A stretch of 38,481 bases of DNA from Bacteroidales bacterium (GTDB taxonomy: Bacteria; Bacteroidota; Bacteroidia; Bacteroidales; UBA932): contig JAQXJU010000111.1 in the NCBI GenBank assembly GCA_029009115.1, forward strand, positions 1 through 38,481. Reading direction: 5' to 3'. The notes beneath the pieces are model-generated. The model did not search any database. It saw nothing but the letters and a program-made list of their open reading frames with translations, and was not told where the DNA came from. Made by a program: the position numbers and the translations under genes. Positions 8,676 to 16,476 of this stretch are shown in pieces. The number at the start of each line of letters is the position of its first letter. The stretch's first letter is position 1.

Positions 8676-10931
8676 ATGAACAAGTTTACACGTTTGGTTG
8701 CAGTTGCGCTGCTTGCGCTTCCTTTTGCCTCCTGCAATGACGGATTCTCTGAACTCAAAGAGAGAGTCGATGACCTCGACAGCAGGGTAACCAACATCGA
8801 AACCTCCATCAAGGCCTTGAATGCCAACATCGAAGCATTGTCGGCACTGGCCGGGGGAGCTACCATCAATTCCGTTACCGAGAAGGACGGTGTATATACC
8901 GTTGTTCTTACCAACGGAGAAAAACTCACCATCAACCAGGGTTCGATAGGCGTAGGTTTCGCTCCGATTATGACCATCGATTCCGAAGGCTTCTGGATGG
9001 CCGATTACCAGGACGGGAAAGGCCCCGTTCCTGTTCTCGATTCCAAGGGTCAGAAGGTGTCTGCAAAGGGCGACAACGGTCAGACTCCTCGTTTTTCTGT
9101 GGATTCCGAAGGTTACTGGACCGTTTCGTACGACGGAGTGTCGTATGCCAGAGTGCTCGATGCTGCTGGCAAACCTGTCAAGGCGCTTGCTTCCGAGGAC
9201 GGTGGTACTGATGCCTACTTCAGCAATGTCGATGTAATAGACGACACCCTTATTCTGACTCTCCGTAACGGAGACACATACTCGGTGCCTGTGGTGAAGG
9301 ATTTCCTTATATCCATCAAAGACTCCGAGAACATTCAGATTTTCAATCTTGGAGAGGAGAAATCTTTCATCGTAGAGATGAAGGGAGTCGCCCAGAGCAT
9401 CCTTAGCGCCCCCTCCGGATGGACAGCATCTCTTTCCGAGACTCTACTGACCGTAAAAGCCCCCGCCAGCCTCACCAGGTCCACAATCGCCGACCTTTCT
9501 ACCGACGTGTCGATTCTCGGAATCTCCGCTCAAGGCTATTCCGCAGTGGCAAAGGTACGCGTCCAGCTCGACGGCGCAATCTCGGCCGGAACCCCCAAAG
9601 CTTCGGTCTCCGCTACCTCGGTAAGCCACAATTCGGTAGCCTTCACCGTGGCGACAGAGAACATCAGCTCCTGGAAATACATCTTTGCAAAGAGTGGCGC
9701 CGAAGCTCCCGGAGCTGCAAGCATCCTTACTTCGGGAACTGAAGGCAGCGGCAACTCTGTAGTCATTTCCGATCTGGACGAGCTTACCTCCTACGTGATT
9801 TACGTCCTTCCTATCAACGGCGACAAGCTTGGAACAGTGGCAACCTGCACCGTGACTACAATTGCGGCACCTGAGGTCGTTTTTGAGGACAATTATACGG
9901 CATACAACGAGGGTAAAGCCATTGTCATAGCCGGCATCAAGTACGAGAAGTCCGTCTGGGGAGAGCCTCAGCTTCTGTCTGCAACTTCCGCCAACGTCGA
10001 TCTCCGCGCAGCAATCCACGACAAAACCGGCATTTTCTTCCTCGAGGCCGAGAACGGAAACTCTTTCATCGCTCCTGCCGGATCCCAGGTCCAGATAACC
10101 AAGGACGTAGTGGTTGTCAGCCGCTATACCAGCAAGCCGGTCACCTACAAGCCTTCGACCTATCACCAGCTCCGCAAGAGCGGTTCCCTGGTTATGAAGA
10201 ATGTCATCATCGACCTCAACTCTCTTTCCACTTCGTATATGTGCAATTTCGGAAGTCCCGGTGACGGAGGTCCCTTCACGAACCTGCACTTTGACGGATG
10301 CTCGATACTTACCGGCACTGCCAAGCAGCTGATGTATGCCAGTTCGCAGGAACTTGTCAAGAGCATAAGGTTCTACAACTGCTATATCGAGTCCACTAAG
10401 GCCGGACGTATGGACTTCATCGGTCTGTCGAACAACCCTTATCTTGACAATGTCAAGGAAGTGATGTTCTATAACAACATCTTCTACAACCCGAACGCAA
10501 GCGGAGCCCTCGCCCTCATTTCTTCATCCGGTGCCGCTCCCAAGAGCGGAAATGCCCAGCAGACCGAGTTCGTGCTGAAGCAGAATACTTTCTACGGCGT
10601 TGCCGGAAGCAACGTGCTGCTGGTTGTCAACGGAGCAAAGAGCCTGACTGTCCAGAACAATCTCTTCTATGCTCCCGCCGGCCAGAGTGCGAATACTTTC
10701 GTCATCAAGACCAATGCCGAGGGAGTCGAACTCGAATGCCAGGTCGGCGACAACATCGCCTATGGCACACCTTCCTTTACCATCACTCACTCGAATTCAA
10801 CCTTCAAGATCGATGATGTGGAGGAGAATACCATTCCCAAGGCTGCCAGCGACCTTATGAAGGATGCCACTCCTTCCGCCGGCGACTTCGCTCCCACTGC
10901 CGAATATTCGGCCTACGGTGCAAAGAGATGA
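8676..10931 (+). CDS. DUF4988/DUF4957/DUF5123-like beta-helix lipoprotein
   Basis: The lipobox is F-A-S-C (Cys 20). The layout repeats the N-terminus of the preceding protein: a coiled coil (about 23-55), then two repeats with T-I-D-S-E-G-F-W and S-V-D-S-E-G-Y-W. A fibronectin-III-like domain follows (about 305-400), containing S-W-K-Y-I-F-A-K-S and L-T-S-Y-V-I-Y-V-L-P. The remainder (about 410-750) resembles the DUF4957 plus DUF5123 beta-helix arrangement, related in fold to chondroitinase-B-like proteins. No catalytic residue can be assigned, so it may be a binding protein or an enzyme. It follows its neighbour after 23 nt and overlaps the next gene by 4 nt. Confidence 0.76.
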   Translation: MNKFTRLVAVALLALPFASCNDGFSELKERVDDLDSRVTNIETSIKALNANIEALSALAGGATINSVTEKDGVYTVVLTNGEKLTINQGSIGVGFAPIMTIDSEGFWMADYQDGKGPVPVLDSKGQKVSAKGDNGQTPRFSVDSEGYWTVSYDGVSYARVLDAAGKPVKALASEDGGTDAYFSNVDVIDDTLILTLRNGDTYSVPVVKDFLISIKDSENIQIFNLGEEKSFIVEMKGVAQSILSAPSGWTASLSETLLTVKAPASLTRSTIADLSTDVSILGISAQGYSAVAKVRVQLDGAISAGTPKASVSATSVSHNSVAFTVATENISSWKYIFAKSGAEAPGAASILTSGTEGSGNSVVISDLDELTSYVIYVLPINGDKLGTVATCTVTTIAAPEVVFEDNYTAYNEGKAIVIAGIKYEKSVWGEPQLLSATSANVDLRAAIHDKTGIFFLEAENGNSFIAPAGSQVQITKDVVVVSRYTSKPVTYKPSTYHQLRKSGSLVMKNVIIDLNSLSTSYMCNFGSPGDGGPFTNLHFDGCSILTGTAKQLMYASSQELVKSIRFYNCYIESTKAGRMDFIGLSNNPYLDNVKEVMFYNNIFYNPNASGALALISSSGAAPKSGNAQQTEFVLKQNTFYGVAGSNVLLVVNGAKSLTVQNNLFYAPAGQSANTFVIKTNAEGVELECQVGDNIAYGTPSFTITHSNSTFKIDDVEENTIPKAASDLMKDATPSAGDFAPTAEYSAYGAKR

Positions 10932-11773
10932 GGAAAGGTCTTCTGTTACTCCTTAGTTTGGGGCTGCTCGCTTCGTGCAGCCCCAAGTTTTATGTCTTCG
11001 ACGCGATGTACTACCGGAATAAACCGGACTTGGAACAGCAGGGCGTCTCGAAGATAAAGCTCATATACGAGAGCCGGCTAGTCACCGACGGAGCCCTCGA
11101 CTGGCAAAAAATCGACCGTCAGATTCTTCAAACCAAAGAAGGCGGCTACAAGACGGTAAGCATAGACATAGAGAGCTGGTATGACTCAAGACTCAAAGTA
11201 TCCCCCGAAGAAGTTCAGCTGCGCCTTGATTCAGTTTTCAGAGCATTCAGGGAGGCCATTCCGGGATGTGAAATCGGAAACTACGGCGTTCCTGTCCAGA
11301 ACCTGAATGTCCAGCGTCACGCCCTCGCCCACGCGGGCATTACCGATGAGAAGACCGTAATGGAGCGCTGGAAGGCTTCCAGCAAAGTCCGTGAGCCGGC
11401 CGGGAATGTTTCGGACATCCTCTTGCCTTCGCTGTATATCTTCAACCACGATATCGACCGCTGGGAAGAAGACCTGAAAACAGAGATGAAATACATCAGG
11501 GAGCACTATCCCGGCAAGAAGGTATATGTTTATCTCTGGCCGCAGTGCTACAACCTCAAGTGGAGTCCCGACTATCTGCTCTTTCTGTCCGGGGAGCAGA
11601 TGCGGAGGATGCTCGAAGCCTGCTACTCCCTTACAGACGGAGTCATACTCTGGGCTGCAGGAAGGGACACCGATGACAAGACCTACATCTCCTGGGACGA
11701 TCCGAGGGTTGTTGAAATGTGGTCCGGTGTCGAGGCTTTCCTCCGCCGCCACCGAATCAAGGCTCTGAAATAA
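10928..11773 (+). CDS. Lipoprotein with GH56 hyaluronidase-like motifs, putative glycosidase
   Basis: A 281-residue lipoprotein (lipobox L-A-S-C, Cys 17) that I read as a compact TIM-barrel glycosidase remote from GH56. Motifs occur in the GH56 order: I-Y-E-S-R-L (46-51, cf. I-F-Y-S-S-Q-L), I-D-I-E-S-W (79-84, cf. the catalytic I-D-W-E-x-W; Asp80 and Glu82 would be the catalytic pair), G-N-Y-G-V-P (117-122, cf. F-Y-G-F-P), L-L-P-S-L-Y (165-170, cf. L-Y-P-S-I-Y), V-Y-V-Y-L-W (199-204), and D-G-V-I-L-W (237-242, cf. G-V-V-L-W). GH56 enzymes hydrolyse hyaluronan or chondroitin by substrate-assisted retention. The motif order is visible; the activity is inference. The start overlaps the upstream stop by 4 nt. 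Confidence 0.6.
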   Translation: MRKGLLLLLSLGLLASCSPKFYVFDAMYYRNKPDLEQQGVSKIKLIYESRLVTDGALDWQKIDRQILQTKEGGYKTVSIDIESWYDSRLKVSPEEVQLRLDSVFRAFREAIPGCEIGNYGVPVQNLNVQRHALAHAGITDEKTVMERWKASSKVREPAGNVSDILLPSLYIFNHDIDRWEEDLKTEMKYIREHYPGKKVYVYLWPQCYNLKWSPDYLLFLSGEQMRRMLEACYSLTDGVILWAAGRDTDDKTYISWDDPRVVEMWSGVEAFLRRHRIKALK

Positions 11774-11799
11774 GTCATAGATAATTGCGAAATTATTGG

Positions 11800-11807
11800 T
11801 AAATTTG
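11800..11807 (+). promoter_or_regulatory. Putative -7 promoter element of fba
   Basis: TAAATTTG followed by T matches TAnnTTTGY in the 75-nt gap between the PUL and fba. Initiation a few bases later would leave a leader of about 35 nt. No clear -33 TTTG is present. I see no terminator hairpin between the PUL and this element. Confidence 0.5.
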
Positions 11808-11848
11808 TAGGATTTTTGGTTTGAAATCCATTAACCAGTTATATTACT

Positions 11849-12850
11849 ATGGTATCTTACAAAGAATTGGGCCTTGTCAACACCCGTGAGATGTTTGCCA
11901 AGGCAGTCAAGGGAGGCTACGCAATCCCTGCTTTCAATTTCAACAATATGGAGCAGCTCCAGGCCATCATCAAGGCCTCGGCTGAAACCAAGTCTCCCGT
12001 AATCCTCCAGGTCAGCAAGGGCGCACGCAATTACGCGAACCAGACGCTTCTGCGCTATATGGCCCAGGGTGCAGTCGAGTACGCCAAAGAACTCGGTTGG
12101 GAGAATCCCCAGATTTGCCTTCACCTCGACCACGGTGACAGCTTCGAACTCTGCAAGAGTTGCGTAGATTTCGGTTTTTCTTCCGTGATGATCGATGCTT
12201 CTTCTCTCCCTTACGAAGAGAACATCGCCCTCACCAAGAAGGTCGTTGACTATGCCCACCAGTACGATGTGACCGTCGAGGCAGAACTCGGAGTCCTGGC
12301 AGGTGTCGAGGACGAGGTTGCTTCTGAGGTTTCGCACTACACCAAGCCCGAGGAAGTGATCGACTTTGCAACCCGTACCGGATGCGACTCACTCGCTATT
12401 TCCATCGGAACCAGCCACGGTGCCTACAAGTTCAAGCCCGAGCAGTGCACCCGCGACCCCAAGACCGGCCGTCTGGTACCTCCTCCTCTCGCATTCGACG
12501 TCCTGCACGAGATTGAGAAGAAACTTCCCGGCTTCCCCATCGTTCTCCACGGTTCATCATCTGTGCCTCAGGAGTATGTTGACATCATCAACGCCAACGG
12601 CGGAAAGCTTCCCGATGCAGTGGGTATCCCCGAAGAGCAGCTCCGCGAAGCCTCCAAGAGCGCTGTATGCAAGATCAACATCGATTCCTACAGCCGTCTC
12701 GCCTTCACCGCCGCGGTGCGCAAGGTCCTTGCAGAGAAACCCGGCGAGTTCGATCCGCGCAAGTACTGCGGTCCTGCACGCGATATGATGGAAGAGCTCT
12801 ACAAGCACAAGATTATCAATGTGCTCGGCTCTGACGGAAAGGCCCTCTAG
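11849..12850 (+). CDS. fba: Class II fructose-bisphosphate aldolase
   Basis: This enzyme cleaves fructose-1,6-bisphosphate to dihydroxyacetone phosphate and glyceraldehyde-3-phosphate in glycolysis and runs the reverse reaction in gluconeogenesis. Class II features are present: an N-terminal A-I-P-A-F-N-F-N-N-M-E, the metal-binding L-H-L-D-H-G-D (about 90), A-E-L-G (about 151), G-T-S-H-G-A-Y-K-F (about 188-196) and L-H-G-S-S-S-V-P (about 231-238) with histidine metal ligands. The 333-residue length fits. It begins after its own promoter and lies 9 nt upstream of gmk, so the three genes fba-gmk-nadD are probably cotranscribed. Confidence 0.96.
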   Translation: MVSYKELGLVNTREMFAKAVKGGYAIPAFNFNNMEQLQAIIKASAETKSPVILQVSKGARNYANQTLLRYMAQGAVEYAKELGWENPQICLHLDHGDSFELCKSCVDFGFSSVMIDASSLPYEENIALTKKVVDYAHQYDVTVEAELGVLAGVEDEVASEVSHYTKPEEVIDFATRTGCDSLAISIGTSHGAYKFKPEQCTRDPKTGRLVPPPLAFDVLHEIEKKLPGFPIVLHGSSSVPQEYVDIINANGGKLPDAVGIPEEQLREASKSAVCKINIDSYSRLAFTAAVRKVLAEKPGEFDPRKYCGPARDMMEELYKHKIINVLGSDGKAL

Positions 12851-12859
12851 GCTGCTTTT

Positions 12860-13432
12860 ATGTCCCAAGGGAAAGTAATAATTTTCTCCGCCCCATCCGG
12901 AGCCGGCAAAAGCACCGTGGTGAGGCATCTTCTGGGTCTGCACCCGGAATTTGAATTCTCCGTTTCCGCTACCTCGCGCGCCCCGCGGGGTAGCGAGAAA
13001 GACGGAGTTGATTATTTCTTCATCGACGCCGACCGCTTCCGCGAACTCATAGCCGAAGATGCCTTCGTCGAATACGAAGAAGTTTATAAGGACCGCTTCT
13101 ACGGAACCCTCAAGTCTGAAGTCCAGCGCATCTGGTCGGCCGGACACGTCATAGTCTTCGACGTGGATGTCAAGGGAGGATACAATCTCAAACGCTATTT
13201 TGGCGATTCCGCCCTTTCTGTTCTTATAGTTCCTCCTTCAATGGAAGTTCTCGCATCCAGGCTGCGTGGAAGGGGAACTGACTCTCAGGAAGCAATAGCT
13301 GAAAGGCTCGCAAAGGCAGGGTCTGAGCTTGAATTTGCATCGGGCAAGTTCGACGTTGAACTCGTCAACGACAGGCTCGAGGACACCTTCGCCCGGGCCG
13401 AAAAGATTGTCGATGAATTTCTCGCCCGATGA
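12860..13432 (+). CDS. gmk: Guanylate kinase
   Basis: Converts GMP and ATP to GDP and ADP. The P-loop A-P-S-G-A-G-K-S-T is at residues 11-19, followed by F-S-V-S-A-T-S-R-A-P-R, the GMP-binding region, and D-Y-F-F-I-D; V-F-D-V-D-V-K-G is the Walker-B-like segment. The 190-residue length is typical. The reading frame ends inside the nadD start (ATGA overlap), so translation of the two is coupled. In many Bacteroidales a yicC-type gene precedes gmk; here fba takes that place. Confidence 0.97.
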   Translation: MSQGKVIIFSAPSGAGKSTVVRHLLGLHPEFEFSVSATSRAPRGSEKDGVDYFFIDADRFRELIAEDAFVEYEEVYKDRFYGTLKSEVQRIWSAGHVIVFDVDVKGGYNLKRYFGDSALSVLIVPPSMEVLASRLRGRGTDSQEAIAERLAKAGSELEFASGKFDVELVNDRLEDTFARAEKIVDEFLAR

Positions 13433-13986
13433 GGACCGCCGTATATTCTGGCTCCTTCGATCCTCTGCACAAAGGACATCTCGCCATTCTGCGAAGTCTT
13501 TCTGAGGACTCACGCTTCGACAGGACTCTCCTTGTCGTTTCTCCGCAGAACCCTTTGAAAGAAGTCAGCAAGGCTGAATCGGGGCAGGCACGATACGAGG
13601 CCGCCGCAAAGGCACTCGGGCGTTATCCCGAACTGAAGGTAACTCTCGACGACATCGAACTCAGGATGCCTCCGCCTCATTATACTATACGAACTCTCGA
13701 TGTCCTTCGCCAAAGGGAGCCCGATAGCACTTTCACCCTTGTCATCGGTGCTGACAACCTCGCCCATATCAGGCGTTGGAAAGACTACCGACGCATTCTT
13801 CTCGAATTCGGGGTGCTCGTATATCCGCGCAAGGGATTCGATACTGAAGCACTTAAACAGGAACTTCTCTGCGAGTCGGGGGAGTACCGGATTGAACTTC
13901 TGGATGCTCCGCTCGTTGACATCTCCTCAACCCAAATAAGAAACGCCCTCGCCTCGGGGCAGGACGTTTCGGAATATCTGTTTTAG
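13429..13986 (+). CDS. nadD: Nicotinate-nucleotide adenylyltransferase
   Basis: Transfers AMP from ATP to nicotinate mononucleotide in NAD synthesis. The nucleotidyltransferase signature G-S-F-D-P-L-H-K-G-H is at residues 8-17, with the (H/T)-x-G-H motif at 14-17, and the C-terminal I-S-S-T-Q-I-R (165-171) is the second ATP-binding motif. The middle segment L-V-I-G-A-D-N-L matches the family. At 185 residues it is complete. It converges on corA with 30 nt between stops and no obvious hairpin there. Confidence 0.95.
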   Translation: MRTAVYSGSFDPLHKGHLAILRSLSEDSRFDRTLLVVSPQNPLKEVSKAESGQARYEAAAKALGRYPELKVTLDDIELRMPPPHYTIRTLDVLRQREPDSTFTLVIGADNLAHIRRWKDYRRILLEFGVLVYPRKGFDTEALKQELLCESGEYRIELLDAPLVDISSTQIRNALASGQDVSEYLF

Positions 13987-14016
13987 GATTCTACAGCGCC
14001 TTCCTGACTTTTCGGA

Positions 14017-14970
14017 TCAGAGCATCCTGCGTTTTTTGAAGGCAATGAAAACAACGGCCACTATCGAGGCCATTATACCTATTATTCCTATCCAGGTAAA
14101 TGAAAACTCGGCAAAGGGGAGTTTGACGTTCATCCCGTAGAAACTTGCAATCAGGGTTGCTGGCATCAGCAGAAGGTTGATGAAGGTGAAAATCTTCATT
14201 ATCCTGTTCTGGTCGAGGTTGATGATACCGACTACTGTGTCCTGCAGATACTCGAGCCTCTCGAAAGTGAAGTTGGTATGGTTGATGAGCGACGCGATAT
14301 CCTGAAGGATGATGGACATATCTTCGCGCAGTTCGGTGTCTTTTGAGAACTTCTTGCTTTTAAGCAGGTTCGAAATCAGCCTCTGTTTATCAACTATATT
14401 CTCGCGCACAAACATTGCATTCTCCTGCAACTGATTGATATCCAGCAGAAATTCCTCGTTGATATCCTCTTTCTGGTTGATGCGCTTGCTGAACTGCGAT
14501 ACATCCTTGGATATCAGCTCGACGATATCGGCATCAAGGTCAACCCTCTTGTCCATAATCTCGACGAAGATGGTGAACCCGTCGGGGTACTGCTCGGGAA
14601 GAGCCTGAATCTTGCGCTGGAGAATATCGAACGAACGCAGGGGAATCTCACGGACTGTGGTAATGATGCCTTCGGAGATGATGAAGGACACCGGATCCAT
14701 CGACATCTCATCTCCGGCGGGGGAGAGGAAGTTCGTGTTGGCGTATATGGCGCGGTCATCTTCCGAGAACCGGGACGAACTCTCAATCTCTTCGGCCTGG
14801 GCCCTTGTCTGAAGTTCGACACCGAGGAATGACTCGGTCGCTCTTTTCTCGTCGCCGCTGGGAGCGACAAGATCTATCCAGAGGATATCCTGCTTGCGAA
14901 AAGTCGCAAATTCCGTTTCGGACTGGGAGATAACAATCTCGGCACCATTCCTGTAGAAGATCCTTACCAT
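14017..14970 (-). CDS. corA: CorA-family magnesium/cobalt transporter
   Basis: A pentameric inner-membrane channel for divalent cations, mainly Mg2+. The long acidic N-terminal cytoplasmic domain leads into a helical stalk (I-N-Q-K-E-D-I-N-E-E-F-L-L-D), then two C-terminal transmembrane helices with the defining Y-G-M-N motif (about residue 278) at the end of the first. The protein ends K-K-R-R-M-L, the usual basic tail. The 317-residue length is typical. It is monocistronic, with its own promoter-like element near 15090. Confidence 0.95.
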   Translation of the reverse strand: MVRIFYRNGAEIVISQSETEFATFRKQDILWIDLVAPSGDEKRATESFLGVELQTRAQAEEIESSSRFSEDDRAIYANTNFLSPAGDEMSMDPVSFIISEGIITTVREIPLRSFDILQRKIQALPEQYPDGFTIFVEIMDKRVDLDADIVELISKDVSQFSKRINQKEDINEEFLLDINQLQENAMFVRENIVDKQRLISNLLKSKKFSKDTELREDMSIILQDIASLINHTNFTFERLEYLQDTVVGIINLDQNRIMKIFTFINLLLMPATLIASFYGMNVKLPFAEFSFTWIGIIGIMASIVAVVFIAFKKRRML

Positions 14971-15089
14971 ACCTCTTCCTGTTTTGTTCCCGGCTTGCAG
15001 AAAAGTTCCCTGTTCAAAAGGGGGACGATTCTCTGTCGGAAGGGTTTTACTTACGGGTTGGCTGAAATCAAACGGACTGATTCAGCGCG

Positions 15090-15097
15090 CGAAGATA
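15090..15097 (-). promoter_or_regulatory. Putative -7 promoter element of corA
   Basis: Read on the minus strand this is TATCTTCG, one base from TAnnTTTG. It lies in the 146-nt gap between the recR stop and the corA start and would give a leader of about 110 nt. I see no gene or conserved RNA in that gap. Confidence 0.3.
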
Positions 15098-15116
15098 AGA
15101 ATATTTTTTCAATATC

Positions 15117-15737
15117 CTATACTTTGAAGGGCTGCCTTTGGAGTATGGATCTTCCAAGAGTCAGCGAATCGGCATACTCGAGGTCGTCTCCAAAACCAAG
15201 GCCGCGCGCGAGCGACGATACCTTTACCCCGAACTTTTCAATCTGCCGGTAGATATAAAACGAGGTGGTCTCTCCTTCGACATCCCCGCTCAGGGCAAGA
15301 ATCACCTCTGCAGGTGCCTCGGGGCCCTGAAGCCTTTCTACCAGACTGCCTATGCTCAGGTCTCCCGGCCCTATTCCGTTGATTGGAGAGATTATGCCCC
15401 CGAGAACGTGGTAGAGCCCGTGGTACTGCCCCGTCTCTTCGATGCTCATCACGTCGCGTATCCCCGCGACCACGCAGACCATAGAGCGGTCTCTCTTACG
15501 GTCGGCGCATACGGGACATATGTCGTCGTCGCAGACCATCCTGCATATGCTGCAGTATCGTATGTCGTCGGCCAGACGGTCCACTGCTGCGGCGAAGTGA
15601 TGGATGTTCTCGCCGGGCTGGCGCATAAGGTACATCGCGAGCCTCATAGCACTGCGCCTGCCGACTCCGGGGAGCGAGGCGATGGCCTCGACGGCATCGC
15701 CAAGGACTTTCGAAGGGTATTGTGTCCTGTTGCTCAT
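15117..15737 (-). CDS. recR: Recombination mediator protein RecR
   Basis: RecR acts with RecO and RecF to load RecA onto gapped DNA. The helix-hairpin-helix segment S-L-P-G-V-G-R-R-S-A-M-R (21-32) is followed by a cysteine zinc site with C62, C65, C74 and C77, then a Toprim domain containing V-V-A-G-I-R-D-V-M-S-I-E. I chose the ATG at 15737, giving 206 residues and M-S-N-R-T at the N-terminus; a start 30 nt upstream would overlap glpF and add residues that do not fit the family. It follows glpF by 8 nt and is the last gene of glpK-glpF-recR. Confidence 0.95.
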   Translation of the reverse strand: MSNRTQYPSKVLGDAVEAIASLPGVGRRSAMRLAMYLMRQPGENIHHFAAAVDRLADDIRYCSICRMVCDDDICPVCADRKRDRSMVCVVAGIRDVMSIEETGQYHGLYHVLGGIISPINGIGPGDLSIGSLVERLQGPEAPAEVILALSGDVEGETTSFYIYRQIEKFGVKVSSLARGLGFGDDLEYADSLTLGRSILQRQPFKV

Positions 15738-15745
15738 CGTAAAGA

Positions 15746-16468
15746 TCAGAAAATAAGGTTGAAGCACAGAACGGCGAAAAGTGCACCTGCGACAGGTCCC
15801 ACGACGGGAATCCAGCCGTAACTCCAGCCGCTGTCCCTCTTGGGACTCTTGAACGGAAGCAGGCTGTGGGCAATTCTCGGTCCCAGATCACGGGCGGGGT
15901 TAATGGCATAACCTGTAGTTCCGCCAAGAGACATGCCTATGGCCATAATCAGGAAGGTGACAGGCACGGCTCCGAGCGAACCTAGTCCTACTGTGGCCGT
16001 ATTCCCTTCGGTGCTGAACATAAGGATACAGAACACCAGCAGCCAGGTTCCGATGACCTCGCACAGAAGGTTTCTCCAGATGTTGGGTATAGCGGGCATA
16101 GTGCAGAATGTGCTCAGTTTGGTGTCTGGGTCTTCGGTGGCGTCATAGTGGTCTTTGTAGAATAGCCAGTTGAGGGCTGCTCCGCAGAAAGCTCCCAGAA
16201 TCTGGGCAATGACATACCCTGGCACCGCGCTCCACGCAAGGCTGCCCGCTGCGGCAAGGGCAATCGAGAGCGCAGGGTTGAGGTGAGCCCCGGAATAAGG
16301 CCCGGCAATGAACACGCCGCACATCACGGCAAAGCCCCAGGCAATAGTGATGACAACCCAGCCGGCGCCCTTGCCTTTGGACTTTTCGAGACTACAGCAG
16401 GCGCATACTCCGTCGCCCAACAGGATGAGGACCATAGTCCCCAGAAATTCAGCGAGATAAGGATTCAT
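15746..16468 (-). CDS. glpF: Glycerol uptake facilitator (aquaglyceroporin)
   Basis: A six-helix MIP-family channel for glycerol. Both half-helix signatures are visible: H-L-N-P-A in the first half and N-P-A-R-D-L-G-P-R in the second; the Asp after N-P-A-R is the residue typical of glycerol-permeable members. The start at 16468 gives M-N-P-Y-L-A-E-F-L-G-T and 240 residues; longer starts run back into glpK. glpK lies 8 nt upstream, so imported glycerol would be trapped at once as glycerol-3-phosphate. Confidence 0.95.
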   Translation of the reverse strand: MNPYLAEFLGTMVLILLGDGVCACCSLEKSKGKGAGWVVITIAWGFAVMCGVFIAGPYSGAHLNPALSIALAAAGSLAWSAVPGYVIAQILGAFCGAALNWLFYKDHYDATEDPDTKLSTFCTMPAIPNIWRNLLCEVIGTWLLVFCILMFSTEGNTATVGLGSLGAVPVTFLIMAIGMSLGGTTGYAINPARDLGPRIAHSLLPFKSPKRDSGWSYGWIPVVGPVAGALFAVLCFNLIF

Positions 16469-16476
16469 AGGATAGA

